Position numbers and translations under genes: made by a program
Assembly: GCA_021205005.1 (NCBI GenBank)
Contig: JAJPYK010000218.1
Span: 1-17,997 of the forward strand
Direction: 5' to 3'
DNA from: Paraprevotella sp.
Lineage (GTDB): Bacteria; Bacteroidota; Bacteroidia; Bacteroidales; Bacteroidaceae
DNA length: 17,997 nucleotides
The notes under the pieces: generated by a model
What the model saw: the letters and a program-made list of their open reading frames with translations, nothing else
Told to the model about the DNA's origin: nothing
The model's database searches: none
In this document: positions 8,294 through 17,997 of the stretch, in pieces
How positions within the stretch are numbered: the first letter of the stretch is position 1
Layout: every line of letters begins with the position of its first letter

Positions 8294-9526
8294 TCACGCC
8301 CATTTTTCGATCCGCGCCATGGCTGCCTCACAGTCTTTACGCTGCCCGAAAGCCGTGAGACGGAGGTAGCCTTCGCCGCTGGGGCCGAATTCCACACCGG
8401 GTGTACCTACTACGTTCACTTCATAGAGCAACTGGTCGAAGAATCGCCATGAGTCGATGCCGTCGGGAGTCTTCATCCAGATATAAGGTGCATTCACGCC
8501 GCCATAGACCTTGAATCCGGCCGCCGACAAGCCTTCGCGCATGATGCGTGCGTTCTCCATATAATAGTCTATCGTGGCTTTCACTTGCGCCTTTCCTTCG
8601 GGAGTATAAATGGCCTCGGCACCGCGTTGGGTAATGTAACTGGTCCCGTTGAATTTGGTACACTGACGCCGGTTCCACAGTCTGTTGAGCGGGACGCGTT
8701 CATCACTGTCCAACGTGGCGGCCGTCAGTTCTTTCGGTACGACGGTATAGCCGCAGCGTACGCCGGTAAATCCGGCTGTCTTGGAAAAACTTCGGAACTC
8801 GATGGCGCAGCGTTTGGCACCCTTGATTTCGTAGATGGAATGCGGGACGTTGTCTTCGCGTATGTAGGCTTCGTAGGCCGCATCGAAGAGGATTACCGTA
8901 TCATTGGCCAGGGCATAATAGACCCACTTCTTCAATTCGCTTTTAGTCAGTGTCGTCCCTGTGGGGTTATTGGGATAACACAAATAAATGAGGTCTACTC
9001 GGCGGTCGGGCAACTGGGGAATGAAATTATTTTCTGCGGTACAAGGCAGATAAGTCACATCGCTCCATTTTCCGTCCGGCCCTAAATCGCCGGCTCTTCC
9101 GCACATGACATTGCTGTCGATGTATACCGGATAGATGGGATCCGTGACGCCCATGCTGTTGTCCCAGCGCAGGATCTCGCCGATATAGCCCGTGTCGCTT
9201 TTGGCCCCGTCGTTGATGAAGATTTCCGAAGGGCTGAGGGCGATGCCGCGCGGAGTGAAATCATTCTTCAGTATGGCTTCGATCAGAAAGTCGTAGCCCT
9301 GTTCCGGACCATATCCATGGAACGTTTCTGCATGTGACATCTCGTCTACCGCACGGTGCATGGCCTCAATGCAGGCGGGAGCGAGCGGACGAGTGACGTC
9401 TCCGATACCCAGACGGATTAGATTAGTTCCCGGATGGGTGACTTTGAAAGTATTGACTTTCTTGGCTATATCCGAGAAGAGGTAACTTCCCGGCAGTTTG
9501 AGAAAATGTTCGTTTACTAATGCCAT
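8294..9526 (-). CDS. dapL: LL-diaminopimelate aminotransferase
   Basis: DapL is a PLP enzyme that converts tetrahydrodipicolinate to LL-2,6-diaminopimelate with glutamate as amino donor. It replaces the DapD, DapC and DapE steps in one reaction in the cytoplasm. The 410-residue protein has the usual DapL length and family sequence: N-terminal [14 protein letters not shown] (11-24), [15 protein letters not shown] (36-50), the substrate-loop [15 protein letters not shown] (71-85), CYPNNPTGT (183-191), and the Schiff-base lysine K249 in [15 protein letters not shown]. It is the last gene of the operon, seven bases after dapF, with the product handed on to DapF. No Shine-Dalgarno sequence is visible, so coupling to dapF translation is likely. 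A hairpin terminator follows. Confidence 0.96.
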   Translation of the reverse strand: MALVNEHFLKLPGSYLFSDIAKKVNTFKVTHPGTNLIRLGIGDVTRPLAPACIEAMHRAVDEMSHAETFHGYGPEQGYDFLIEAILKNDFTPRGIALSPSEIFINDGAKSDTGYIGEILRWDNSMGVTDPIYPVYIDSNVMCGRAGDLGPDGKWSDVTYLPCTAENNFIPQLPDRRVDLIYLCYPNNPTGTTLTKSELKKWVYYALANDTVILFDAAYEAYIREDNVPHSIYEIKGAKRCAIEFRSFSKTAGFTGVRCGYTVVPKELTAATLDSDERVPLNRLWNRRQCTKFNGTSYITQRGAEAIYTPEGKAQVKATIDYYMENARIMREGLSAAGFKVYGGVNAPYIWMKTPDGIDSWRFFDQLLYEVNVVGTPGVEFGPSGEGYLRLTAFGQRKDCEAAMARIEKWA

Positions 9527-9533
9527 AATTATA

Positions 9534-10349
9534 TTAGGTGTTTGAGATTGCTGTGTCGATAATGCCGTCGAAGACTTTCGTGGCAGGGCCTGTCATATAG
9601 ATGTGTCCGTCTTCTGCATTCCATTCGATGGTGAGAGTTCCGCCGTCCATAAGGATGTCCGACTTCCGTCCGCATCGTTCCGTAAAAGCAGCTGCGGTGG
9701 CCGTGGCACAAGCCCCCGTCCCGCAAGCCTGAGTGATGCCGGAACCGCGTTCCCATACACGCATCCTAATGCGTCCTTCTGCCAGAATCTGTGCGAATTC
9801 TACATTGACACGGTCGGGAAAGAGCGGGTGGTGCTCCAGGATAGGACCGATGGCGGGCAAGTCTATTTGCCGGATGTCATCGGTAAAAATCACCAAATGA
9901 GGATTTCCCATGTTGACGGCTATTCCCTTTCGGAACGGATAATCCGTCCCTAAATCCACCGCATGGATATCGGTCGGCAGGCCCATATCCACAGTGACGG
10001 CGTCTACGATGCCGCCATTCAGGTGCAAATGTAGCACTTTAATTCCGGAAAGCGTGTCTAAAGCAATCTCTGTTTTACGTGTCAGTCCGTATTCATACAA
10101 ATATTTGCCGATGCAGCGGCTGGCGTTACCGCACATCAAGGCTTCCGATCCGTCGGCATTGAAGATGCGCATGCTGAAGTCTCCCTTTTCGGACGGTCCT
10201 ATCAATACCAGTCCGTCGCTGCCGATGCCGGTGTGAGGTTTGCTCCACGCTACGGCAAGTTCTTCCGGATTACCGATGGGGTATTTCAGGGTGTTCACGT
10301 AAATGTAGTCATTGCCGGCCCCGTGCATTTTAGTAAATTCTATTTTCAT
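9534..10349 (-). CDS. dapF: Diaminopimelate epimerase
   Basis: DapF interconverts LL- and meso-diaminopimelate without a cofactor, supplying meso-DAP for peptidoglycan and for lysine. The protein is 271 residues. Both catalytic cysteines are present: C73 in MCGNASRC and C209 in [12 protein letters not shown]. The N-terminal [12 protein letters not shown] and the GNPHLVIF segment are also diagnostic. The start is set at [10 protein letters not shown] because this is where family similarity begins and an AAAAGGA Shine-Dalgarno-like site lies five bases upstream. A longer open frame to 10442 would overlap asnB and adds only Arg-rich non-homologous sequence. The gene sits 17 bases after asnB and 7 before dapL. 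Confidence 0.96.
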   Translation of the reverse strand: MKIEFTKMHGAGNDYIYVNTLKYPIGNPEELAVAWSKPHTGIGSDGLVLIGPSEKGDFSMRIFNADGSEALMCGNASRCIGKYLYEYGLTRKTEIALDTLSGIKVLHLHLNGGIVDAVTVDMGLPTDIHAVDLGTDYPFRKGIAVNMGNPHLVIFTDDIRQIDLPAIGPILEHHPLFPDRVNVEFAQILAEGRIRMRVWERGSGITQACGTGACATATAAAFTERCGRKSDILMDGGTLTIEWNAEDGHIYMTGPATKVFDGIIDTAISNT

Positions 10350-10366
10350 ATGAATCCTTTTAGTCC

Positions 10367-12085
10367 TTAATATGCGTCTTCGTGTACGCCGCTTACTGCC
10401 CGTCCGCTCGGATCGTTCCGTCCGCGGAAAGACGCATCCCAAGCCAATGCTTCGGCCGTGGAGCAGGCTACGCTCGGTACGCTGGGCACACTGCGGGCCG
10501 CACTCTCGCTCGGGAAATATTCCTCGAAGATGCTGCGGTAGTAATACTCCTCTTTATTCATGGGCGGATGGATGGGGAACCGTTCGGCGGCATGTGCCAT
10601 TTGTTTGTCGGTCACGGCCTTGGAGGTGATGTCTTTCAGCGTGTCGATCCAACTGTATCCCACACCGTCGCTGAATTGTTCTTTTTGTCTCCATGCCACC
10701 TTCTCGGGTAACATATCGGCAAAGGCATCCCGCACGATTTTCTTTTCTATGGTTTTGCCCGGGCACATCTTGACTTTAGGGTTGAGCTGCATGGCTACGT
10801 CGAGGAATTCCTTATCCAGAAACTGTACGCGTCCTTCCACTCCCCATGCCGACAATGCCTTGTTGGCGCGCAGGCAGTCATAGAGATACAATTTAGAAAG
10901 CTTGCGTACGGTTTCCTCATGAAAGGCTTTGGCGTCAGGGGCTTTATGGAAATATAGGTAACCGCCGAAGACTTCGTCGGCTCCTTCCCCGCTTAATACC
11001 ATTTTAATACCCATGCTTTTAATGACACGTGCCAGGAGATACATCGGAGTGGAGGCGCGTACCGTGGTGACGTCATAAGTTTCTATGTAGTAAATCACAT
11101 CGCGTACGGCATCGAGACCTTCTTGAATGGTGTAATGGATTTCATGATGTACCGTACCGATATAGTCGGCCACCTCCTTTGCTTTGGCTAAGTCGGGCGC
11201 GCCTTTTAAGCCTATGGCGAAACTGTGGAGCTGAGGCCACCATGCACTCTTTTGTCCGTCGGTTTCAATACGTCGGGACGCGAACTTTTTGGCTACAGCC
11301 GAAATGACGGAGCTGTCCAAGCCGCCGGATAAAAGAACTCCGTAGGGGACATCGCTCATCAGCTGGCGTCGTACGGTTGCTTCCAAGGCGTCGTGTACGG
11401 CTTTCACTTGTACGGAATAGGCATCTTCCGTGCCTACGACCGTCGTTTGGTTGTCGGCCTGTGCCGTATAGTTGTTTTTTACGTATTCGTATTCCGTCCA
11501 TTTCCGGTTGTACCAACGGGTCATTTTGCCTTCCTTGCTCCAGTAGTAATGTCCGGGCAGGAACGGTTCATATTCGTCGCAGAAACCTTCGAGCGCTTTC
11601 AGTTCGCTGGCGCAATACAGAAGGCCGTCTTTGTCGTGCCCGATGTAAAGAGGGATGACCCCGATCGGGTCGCGAGCGATTAGGAAATCGTCCTTTTCTT
11701 CATCGTAGAGGGCAAAGGCGAAGATGCCGTTCAGGTCTTCCAGAAAATGGATGCCCTTGTTTCGGTATAACGCTAAGATGACTTCGCAGTCGCTGCCGGT
11801 CTGGAACTCATATCGTCCGGCGTACTGTTCGCGTATGGCCCGATGGTTGTAGATTTCCCCGTTGACGGCCAGAATTTGTTTTTTGTCCGGTGAGAACAGA
11901 GGTTGTCCGCCGCTCTGCGGATCCACGATGGACAGTCGTTCGTGGCACAATATGGCCGATGTTCCGCAATATATTCCACTCCAGTCTGGTCCGCGATGGC
12001 GAATCTTTTTGGACATGGCAAGTGCCTTATTGCGCAATTCAGGCGTTTGTCGTCTGATGTTGAATAGAGCTGTTATTCCACACAT
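10367..12085 (-). CDS. asnB: Asparagine synthetase B, glutamine-hydrolysing
   Basis: AsnB makes asparagine from aspartate, ATP and glutamine, releasing glutamate, AMP and pyrophosphate. The 572-residue protein starts MCGITALF; Cys2 becomes the N-terminal glutaminase nucleophile, which fixes the start. Further marks are RHRGPDWSG (29-37), the VNGEIYNH loop (74-81), the ATP-pyrophosphatase P-loop SGGLDSS (253-259), [13 protein letters not shown], and a C-terminal tail [13 protein letters not shown] that resembles the E. coli enzyme. The start codon lies inside the end of gltD (13 bases shared), so translation of the two is probably coupled. Its glutamate product and aspartate demand link it to the glutamate synthase and diaminopimelate genes around it. 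Confidence 0.96.
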   Translation of the reverse strand: MCGITALFNIRRQTPELRNKALAMSKKIRHRGPDWSGIYCGTSAILCHERLSIVDPQSGGQPLFSPDKKQILAVNGEIYNHRAIREQYAGRYEFQTGSDCEVILALYRNKGIHFLEDLNGIFAFALYDEEKDDFLIARDPIGVIPLYIGHDKDGLLYCASELKALEGFCDEYEPFLPGHYYWSKEGKMTRWYNRKWTEYEYVKNNYTAQADNQTTVVGTEDAYSVQVKAVHDALEATVRRQLMSDVPYGVLLSGGLDSSVISAVAKKFASRRIETDGQKSAWWPQLHSFAIGLKGAPDLAKAKEVADYIGTVHHEIHYTIQEGLDAVRDVIYYIETYDVTTVRASTPMYLLARVIKSMGIKMVLSGEGADEVFGGYLYFHKAPDAKAFHEETVRKLSKLYLYDCLRANKALSAWGVEGRVQFLDKEFLDVAMQLNPKVKMCPGKTIEKKIVRDAFADMLPEKVAWRQKEQFSDGVGYSWIDTLKDITSKAVTDKQMAHAAERFPIHPPMNKEEYYYRSIFEEYFPSESAARSVPSVPSVACSTAEALAWDASFRGRNDPSGRAVSGVHEDAY

Positions 12086-13437
12086 GGCGTTGATTCTTTT
12101 GTCAGATAGTTATGAATGTCGGCCGCAGCTTTCCGTCCGCCGGCTATGCAGCGTACGACTAAGCTGGCTCCCGTTGCGGCGTCGCCCGCCACAAATACGT
12201 TTTCCGGGAAATGAGGCTGTTCTGGTTTGAGAAATCCCATGGCCAGCAATACTAAATCCGCCTTGAGAGTTTCTTTCTTGCCCGTAAGTTTCATTATGGG
12301 GCGTCCTCCTTCGGGATTGGGATGCCATTCCACTTCCTCCACTTCCACGCCGCAGACCCGTCCGTCTTTTGTTCCTATAAATTTGTTGGACGTCAGACAC
12401 CAGCGACGTGTGCATCCCTCTTCATGGCTTGAGCTGGTCTTCAACACCACTGGCCATTGCGGCCACGGTGTAGCCGGGTTGTTACCCACGGGAGGTTGCG
12501 GCATGATTTCGATTTGTGTGCCGCTGGCTGCACCGTGACGGTTGCTCGTGCCGATGCAGTCACTTCCGGTATCTCCTCCGCCGATGACCAATACATGTTT
12601 GCCTTTTGCATAGATACGCTCTTCCTTGCTGAACGTCTGTCCGGCCAATACACGGTTTTGTTGCGCCAGCATTTCCATGGCGAAATGGATGCCTTTCAGT
12701 TCGCGTCCGGGAATCTTCAGGTCACGGGCCTGCGGAGTTCCGGTGCAGATGCAATAGGCATCAAAGCCTTCCGGCAAGTGATTGACGTCGATAGCCGTAT
12801 TGGGTTTGAACGTAATGCCTTCTTCTTCCATCAGAGCAACGCGACGATCTATGATGGCTTTGTTCAGTTTGAAGTTAGGTATACCGAAGCGCAGCAGTCC
12901 ACCAATGTATTCGTCTTTCTCAAAGACCGTAACTTCATAGCCTTTATGGTTGAGCTGATTGGCCGCAGCCAGTCCGGACGGTCCTGAACCGATGACCGCT
13001 ACTTTCTTGCCGTTACGCGGATAAATCTCCGGTCGTACATACCCCTCATGGAAAGCTGTCTCTGCGATGGCACATTCATCCTCGCGGATGGTGACCGGAG
13101 CATCCATGGTCAGTTTCAGTACACAACTTTTTTCACAGAGTGCGGGGCAAATACGGCCCGTAAACTCCGGGAAGTCGTTGGTCAGGTTAAGGATCTCATA
13201 GGCTTCTTTCCATTTGCCTTTATATAGCGCATCCTGAAATTCCGGGGGACGATTGCCCAACGGACAGGCCCAGTGGCAGAAGGGCACGCCGCAGTCCATG
13301 CAACGTGAAGCCTGCAACTTGCGCTCACTGGTGTTCAGCGTTTGTTCTACTTCTCCAAAGTCGTTAATACGGTCGTGTACCGGACGATAACCGGCTTCTT
13401 GCCGCGGTATGGTGAGGAATGCTTTTGGATTTCCCAT
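12073..13437 (-). CDS. gltD: Glutamate synthase, small (beta) subunit
   Basis: GltD passes electrons from NADPH through FAD and iron-sulfur clusters to the large subunit. The 454-residue protein has the N-terminal cysteine motif C46-x2-C49-x4-C54-x3-C58 and a second set C97, C101, C105, which hold the [4Fe-4S] clusters. Next come the FAD site VAVIGSGPSGLAAANQL (147-163) and the NAD(P) site HVLVIGGGDTGSDCIG (281-296). A late FAD motif (NVFVAGDAATGASLVVRCI) closes the fold. It lies 33 bases after gltB, with an AAGAAGA run just before the ATG. Its 3' end overlaps asnB by 13 bases. The length is normal and no lesion is seen. Confidence 0.96.
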   Translation of the reverse strand: MGNPKAFLTIPRQEAGYRPVHDRINDFGEVEQTLNTSERKLQASRCMDCGVPFCHWACPLGNRPPEFQDALYKGKWKEAYEILNLTNDFPEFTGRICPALCEKSCVLKLTMDAPVTIREDECAIAETAFHEGYVRPEIYPRNGKKVAVIGSGPSGLAAANQLNHKGYEVTVFEKDEYIGGLLRFGIPNFKLNKAIIDRRVALMEEEGITFKPNTAIDVNHLPEGFDAYCICTGTPQARDLKIPGRELKGIHFAMEMLAQQNRVLAGQTFSKEERIYAKGKHVLVIGGGDTGSDCIGTSNRHGAASGTQIEIMPQPPVGNNPATPWPQWPVVLKTSSSHEEGCTRRWCLTSNKFIGTKDGRVCGVEVEEVEWHPNPEGGRPIMKLTGKKETLKADLVLLAMGFLKPEQPHFPENVFVAGDAATGASLVVRCIAGGRKAAADIHNYLTKESTPCVE

Positions 13438-13470
13438 TCTTCTTTATATCAATTGTCGTTATTTGATCCG

Positions 13471-16400
13471 TTAATAGTCTCGTTGCACATCGGCAATCTT
13501 TTGTTGCAGTTTGCGCATTTGCTCTTCTGCCAGTACGCGTTTGTATTCGATCGGAGTGACTTGAATGAATTCATCCACATAGTGGTTCCAGTCGTCCAGC
13601 ATGGTTCTTGCCAACTGCGATCCCGTGTATAAATAATGTTGCCGGATGAGTTCGTGCAGCTCCTTGCGCGAAGTAGAGTTCTCCAATAAGGACAGTTCCA
13701 CCATTTCCATATTACAGAAGTAATCGAATGTGCGGTTCTTATCCCATATATAGGCCACGCCTCCGCTCATACCGGCTGCAAAGTTGCGTCCTGTCTCTCC
13801 CAGAACGACTACCCGTCCTCCGGTCATGTATTCGCAGCCGTGGTCTCCTGCTCCTTCTATCACGGCAATGGCACCTGAATTGCGTACGGCGAAACGTTCA
13901 CCTACGCGGCCATTGATGTAGACCTCTCCGCTCGTAGCTCCGTAGAGCAGCGTATTCCCGGCTATGGTCTTCTTTTCGGCATCGAAGTTGGAGCGTACGG
14001 GCGGATATACGGCGATGTGTCCGCCGCTCAGCCCCTTGCCCAGATAGTCGTTGGCTTCTCCCTCCAGTTTGAAGCTGATGCCGTGGGCCAAGAATGCTCC
14101 GAAGCTTTGGCCGGCGGAGCCTTTGAACTTCACTTCGATGGTTTGTGCCGGCAATCCGGCGTCGCCGTACTTTGCCGCTACCACACCCGAGAGCATGGCG
14201 CCTACGGAACGGTCGGTGTTGGCGATGGTGTATTCCAACGAGATTTCTTTCTGGTGTTCGATGCCTTCCTGTGCCGACGCGATCATCGCTACGTCTTTCA
14301 CATGATCTATTTCATGCTTTTGCTCCGTTACGTGATGTATGGCGGCGGTTCCCTCTACCTTGTGCAACAGACGGGAGAAATCGAGCAGTTCGGCTTTCGT
14401 TCCCTTTTGTTCAGGCTTTATTTCGATGAGGTCGGTACGGCCGACGATGTCCTCCAGTCGGGTGAATCCCATTTCGGCCAGATATTCGCGTACTTCTTCA
14501 GCCAGGAAGCGGAAGTAATTTACCACATATTTATAATGTCCGCGGAAGTGCTCGCGCAGTCTCGGGTCTTGCGTAGCCACGCCTACCGGACACGTATTGG
14601 TGTGACACTTGCGCATCATGACGCAACCTAAGACGATGAGCACCGTGGTGCCGAAACCGAATTCCTCAGCTCCGAGCAACGCCATGCTGATGATGTCGCG
14701 TCCCGTTTTCAACTGTCCGTCGGTTTGCAGGCGAACCTGTCCGCGCAGACCTTTGAGCACAAGCGTTTGCTGGGTTTCGCTTAATCCGATCTCAGGTGGG
14801 ATTCCGGCATAACGCATGGATGAGGCGGGGGAAGCTCCCGTACCGCCTTCGGCACCCGAGATGACAATCAGGTCGGCTTTGGCTTTGGCCACACCTGCCG
14901 CAATCGTGCCGATGCCGCTTTCCGCTACCAGCTTCACACTGATTTTCGCCTTTGGATTGACGTTTTTCAGGTCGAAGATCAACTGGGCCAAATCCTCGAT
15001 AGAGTAAATATCGTGGTGGGGCGGAGGAGAGATCAAAGAGATGCCCGGGATGGAGTGTCGCGTTTTGGCTATGATTTCGTTTACCTTGAAACCCGGCAGT
15101 TGTCCGCCTTCTCCAGGTTTGGCCCCTTGTGCCACTTTGATTTGTATTTCTTCCGCGTGGACCAGATATTCGGCCGTGACGCCGAAACGTCCTGAAGCTA
15201 TCTGTTTGGTCTTGCTGCATAAGGAGATCCCGTCGAGAGTTTCGTGGAACCGACTGCTGTCTTCGCCGCCCTCTCCGGTATTGCTTCTCGCTCCGAGCTC
15301 ATTCATGGCCAAAGCCAAGGCCTCGTGAGCCTCCTTGCTGATTGCTCCGAAAGACATGGCTCCCGTCACGAAATGCTTGACGATATTTTCTACCGGTTCC
15401 ACTTTGTCGATGGAGATCGGGTTGCGCTTGAAACCGAAAAAGTCGCGCAAGAAGATCGGTGCGTCTTTGCTGTCCGCCAGTCGGGAGAACTCCTTGAACT
15501 TCTTGTAGCTTCCCAATCGGGTCGCCAGTTGCAAGGTGGATATGGTTTCCGGGTTCCAGGCATGCTTTTCGCCGTCTTTTCGGAAAGAGTACAAGCCGAT
15601 ATGAGGCAGGAGATCCTCTTTCGCTTCGGACCGGAAGCCCGCATCATGGAATGCGATATAGTCTTTGGCAATTTCCTCCAGGCGTATGCCTCCGATAGTG
15701 GACGACGGCGTGCCGAAATACGCCTTGAGCAGTTCTTCGCTTAGTCCGACAGCCTCGAAAATCTTGGCCCCGCGATAGGAGCGGATGGTGCTTATACCCA
15801 TTTTGCTCATGACTTTGTACAGTCCCTTGCATAAAGCCTTGATATAGTTCTTTTCTGCGGTTTCGTAGTTCATCTGGATTTCGCCTCGTTTCACGATGTC
15901 GTCCAAGATGGCAAAAGCCATATAAGGATTGATGGCGCTGGCTCCATAACCCAACAGCAGGGCCGCGTGCATGACTTCACGGATTTCTCCGCTTTCGATG
16001 ATCAGAGCGGTCTGTACCCGTTTTTGTACGGAGATCAGGTGGTGATGGACGGCGCTTACGGCCAGCAGAGACGGAATGGCGGCGTGTTCCGCATCGACAT
16101 CCCTGTCGGACAGGATGATATAGTTTACCCCTTCGTCTACGGACGCTTCGGCCTTTTTGCAGAGTTCGGTCAGGGCTTCCTGCAAGGCTGCCTTTCCTCT
16201 CCGCACTTCAAACAAGATCGGAAGTTTCACCGTATTGAATTCTTTGTAGCGGATGTTGCACAGAATGTCCAACTGTCTGTTGTTCAGCACCGGATGCGGC
16301 AGCCGTACCATTTTACAGTGTGTTTCGCTCGGCAAGAGAATGTGCATGCCTACGGCACCGATATACTCGCTCAACGACATGACCAGTTCTTCACGGATAG

Positions 16401-17994
16401 GATCTATCGGCGGGTTGGTGACCTGGGCGAATTGCTGACGGAAGTAATTGAAGAGCAATTGAGGCTGGTCGGAAAGGACAGCCAGAGGGGTATCGTTTCC
16501 CATCGAGGCCGTAGGTTCGGCTCCGTTGTTACACATCGGGACGATCGTGCGTTCGATGTCTTCACGCGTGAATCCGAAAGTACGCAGCTTCCGGTTATAC
16601 TCCTTTACCGTATTTTCAACCTTGCGGCCGCTGCGCAGGGCATCCCGGTCGATACGGTTGGTCGACAGCCACTGCCGATAGGGTTTGGCTGCGGCCAACT
16701 GTTCTTTCAGCTCGCCGTCGTAATAGATCTTGCCTTCCTGAGTGTCTACCAAGAGAATCTTTCCCGGTTGCAGGCGTCCTTTCTCTTTGATGTCCCCCGG
16801 TTCGAAGTTGATGACGCCCGCTTCGCTGGCCACTACCATAATGTCGCTTTTGGTGATGAGGTAGCGTGCCGGGCGCAGTCCGTTACGGTCGAGCATACCG
16901 CCGGCGTAACGTCCGTCGCTGAAGAGCAGGGCGGCCGGACCGTCCCACGGCTCCATCAGGATGGAGTGATATTCATAAAAGGCTTTCAAGTCTTCGCTGA
17001 TCTGGTTCTTGTCGTTGAAAGATTCCGGTACGAGCATGGCCATGGCATGCGGCAGGCTCAGGCCCGACATGACGAAGAACTCCAATACATTGTCCAGAGA
17101 CGCGCTGTCGCTCATGTGGGGCTGGATAATCGGACGTATCTGCCGTATGTCGCCCAGGGTCGGAGTGGACAGCACGCTTTCACGGGCTTCCATCCATGCG
17201 CGGTTGCCCCGTATGGTATTGATCTCCCCGTTGTGGGCCAACAGGCGGAACGGTTGGGCCAGGCTCCATGTCGGAAAGGTGTTGGTGCTGAAACGGGAAT
17301 GTACGACGGCCAGTCCGCTCGTGAAATAAGGCTGCGTCAGATCGGGGAAGTATTCGCGCACTTGTACCGAGGAGAGCATACCTTTATATACAATGTTCTT
17401 GCTGGAGAGCGAAACGATATAGAAATCTTTGTGCGAGATGCGCTTTTCGATCTTTTTTCGGATGATAAACAACGTGCGCTCCAAGTTTTCCACATCGGTG
17501 GCTCCGGTGATGAATATTTGTTTGATGTCCGGTTCCGTGGCTTGTGCGGATATGCCTAAAATAGACGAGTTGACCGGCACGTTGCGCAGGTGCATCAGAT
17601 TCAGTCCTTCACGTTCGATTTCTTCGAGCAAGATGCTGAGCATGCGAGACTGTTCCTGTTCGTCTTTGGGAAGGAATACCAGTCCCGTGCCGTATTTTCC
17701 TTTTTCCGGCACCGGAATACCTTGCAACAGGATGAACTCATGGGGGATCTGGACCATGATACCGGCTCCGTCGCCGGTCTTGTTGTCAGCGCCTTCGGCC
17801 CCGCGATGTTTCATGTTTTCCAATACTTTGAGTGCTGAATCGACCAGTTCATGGGATTTGTTGCAGTGAATGTCTACGATCATACCTACTCCGCACGCAT
17901 CGTGTTCATGAGACGCCTCATATAAGCCTTCCGTCCGCTCAGGACCGTTTTGCCCGTGAAGCTCATGTTCTCTGATAAAAAGATTCTCTTTCAT
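13471..17994 (-). CDS. gltB: Glutamate synthase, large (alpha) subunit
   Basis: GltB hydrolyses glutamine and uses the ammonia to aminate 2-oxoglutarate, giving two glutamates. The 1507-residue protein has a short N-terminal propeptide before the glutaminase nucleophile Cys34 (HDACGVGMIVD), the glutaminase domain (to about 430), a central domain, and an FMN-binding synthase domain with GEGGED (about 910) and GGTGASP. Its [3Fe-4S] cysteines are C1124, C1130 and C1135 (CVMMRKCHTNTCPVG). The C-terminal GXGXG beta-helix domain spans about 1320-1420. An in-frame TAA directly precedes the ATG, so this is the most upstream start possible and the gene is complete, although only three bases remain to the window edge. 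It is the first gene of the visible operon; the promoter is outside. Confidence 0.97.
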   Translation of the reverse strand: MKENLFIREHELHGQNGPERTEGLYEASHEHDACGVGMIVDIHCNKSHELVDSALKVLENMKHRGAEGADNKTGDGAGIMVQIPHEFILLQGIPVPEKGKYGTGLVFLPKDEQEQSRMLSILLEEIEREGLNLMHLRNVPVNSSILGISAQATEPDIKQIFITGATDVENLERTLFIIRKKIEKRISHKDFYIVSLSSKNIVYKGMLSSVQVREYFPDLTQPYFTSGLAVVHSRFSTNTFPTWSLAQPFRLLAHNGEINTIRGNRAWMEARESVLSTPTLGDIRQIRPIIQPHMSDSASLDNVLEFFVMSGLSLPHAMAMLVPESFNDKNQISEDLKAFYEYHSILMEPWDGPAALLFSDGRYAGGMLDRNGLRPARYLITKSDIMVVASEAGVINFEPGDIKEKGRLQPGKILLVDTQEGKIYYDGELKEQLAAAKPYRQWLSTNRIDRDALRSGRKVENTVKEYNRKLRTFGFTREDIERTIVPMCNNGAEPTASMGNDTPLAVLSDQPQLLFNYFRQQFAQVTNPPIDPIREELVMSLSEYIGAVGMHILLPSETHCKMVRLPHPVLNNRQLDILCNIRYKEFNTVKLPILFEVRRGKAALQEALTELCKKAEASVDEGVNYIILSDRDVDAEHAAIPSLLAVSAVHHHLISVQKRVQTALIIESGEIREVMHAALLLGYGASAINPYMAFAILDDIVKRGEIQMNYETAEKNYIKALCKGLYKVMSKMGISTIRSYRGAKIFEAVGLSEELLKAYFGTPSSTIGGIRLEEIAKDYIAFHDAGFRSEAKEDLLPHIGLYSFRKDGEKHAWNPETISTLQLATRLGSYKKFKEFSRLADSKDAPIFLRDFFGFKRNPISIDKVEPVENIVKHFVTGAMSFGAISKEAHEALALAMNELGARSNTGEGGEDSSRFHETLDGISLCSKTKQIASGRFGVTAEYLVHAEEIQIKVAQGAKPGEGGQLPGFKVNEIIAKTRHSIPGISLISPPPHHDIYSIEDLAQLIFDLKNVNPKAKISVKLVAESGIGTIAAGVAKAKADLIVISGAEGGTGASPASSMRYAGIPPEIGLSETQQTLVLKGLRGQVRLQTDGQLKTGRDIISMALLGAEEFGFGTTVLIVLGCVMMRKCHTNTCPVGVATQDPRLREHFRGHYKYVVNYFRFLAEEVREYLAEMGFTRLEDIVGRTDLIEIKPEQKGTKAELLDFSRLLHKVEGTAAIHHVTEQKHEIDHVKDVAMIASAQEGIEHQKEISLEYTIANTDRSVGAMLSGVVAAKYGDAGLPAQTIEVKFKGSAGQSFGAFLAHGISFKLEGEANDYLGKGLSGGHIAVYPPVRSNFDAEKKTIAGNTLLYGATSGEVYINGRVGERFAVRNSGAIAVIEGAGDHGCEYMTGGRVVVLGETGRNFAAGMSGGVAYIWDKNRTFDYFCNMEMVELSLLENSTSRKELHELIRQHYLYTGSQLARTMLDDWNHYVDEFIQVTPIEYKRVLAEEQMRKLQQKIADVQRDY

Positions 17995-17997
17995 TTA

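Noticed and set aside
10350..10442. Upstream extension of dapF by 31 codons
   Set aside because: It would overlap asnB, is Arg-rich without homology, and a good ribosome site precedes the internal ATG at 10349.
15967..17559. Long open frame (530 codons) on the plus strand opposite gltB
   Set aside because: It is wholly antisense to a gene with clear catalytic motifs, shows no recognisable domain, and long antisense frames are common opposite GC-rich coding sequence.

Overview
The window looks like a chromosome segment from a Bacteroidales bacterium (Bacteroides, Prevotella or Parabacteroides relatives). The evidence is a propeller-type transmembrane glycan sensor with an AraC DNA-binding domain, a secreted GH127/GH146-like arabinofuranosidase, promoters of the Bacteroidetes TTTG / TAnnTTTG type, weak Shine-Dalgarno sites, and a DapL-type lysine/peptidoglycan pathway. 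I cannot name the genus from sequence alone. No rRNA, tRNA, CRISPR array, insertion sequence or phage gene was seen.

Left part (1-8137), a small glycan-utilisation locus. A secreted DUF1680 beta-L-arabinofuranosidase-like gene runs leftward (154-2621) and ends before a hairpin terminator (17-50). It is broken near its 3' end by a one-base deletion in a homopolymer. A divergent 396-base spacer follows. It holds a promoter for each direction, a short array of 21-22 bp direct repeats that looks like an operator, and a second pair of C-rich repeats. Rightward lies a membrane sensor-regulator (3018-5842): signal peptide, about 14 propeller repeats, Y_Y_Y domain, one transmembrane helix and an AraC-type HTH, with no histidine kinase or receiver domain. 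It carries two in-frame stops and one frameshift, so it is a pseudogene in this sequence unless the base calls are wrong. A convergent gene (5839-8085) encodes an intact, secreted 748-residue protein of unrecognised family whose layout suggests a glycan-active helical barrel enzyme. It has a near-perfect Bacteroidetes promoter and shares the TTAA stop palindrome with the regulator. No SusC/SusD pair is present in the window.

Right part (8224-17994), a five-gene housekeeping operon read leftward: gltB, gltD, asnB, dapF, dapL, then a strong hairpin terminator (8229-8270). Gaps are 33, -13, 17 and 7 bases. All five genes are intact and keep their catalytic residues. GltBD makes glutamate from glutamine and 2-oxoglutarate, AsnB uses glutamine to amidate aspartate, DapL uses glutamate as amino donor to make LL-diaminopimelate, and DapF epimerises it to the meso form for lysine and peptidoglycan. 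The operon promoter lies beyond the right edge.

The contrast is notable: four lesions in the two divergent glycan genes, none in the six other genes. This fits decay of the arabinoside-sensing divergon, or local sequence error.
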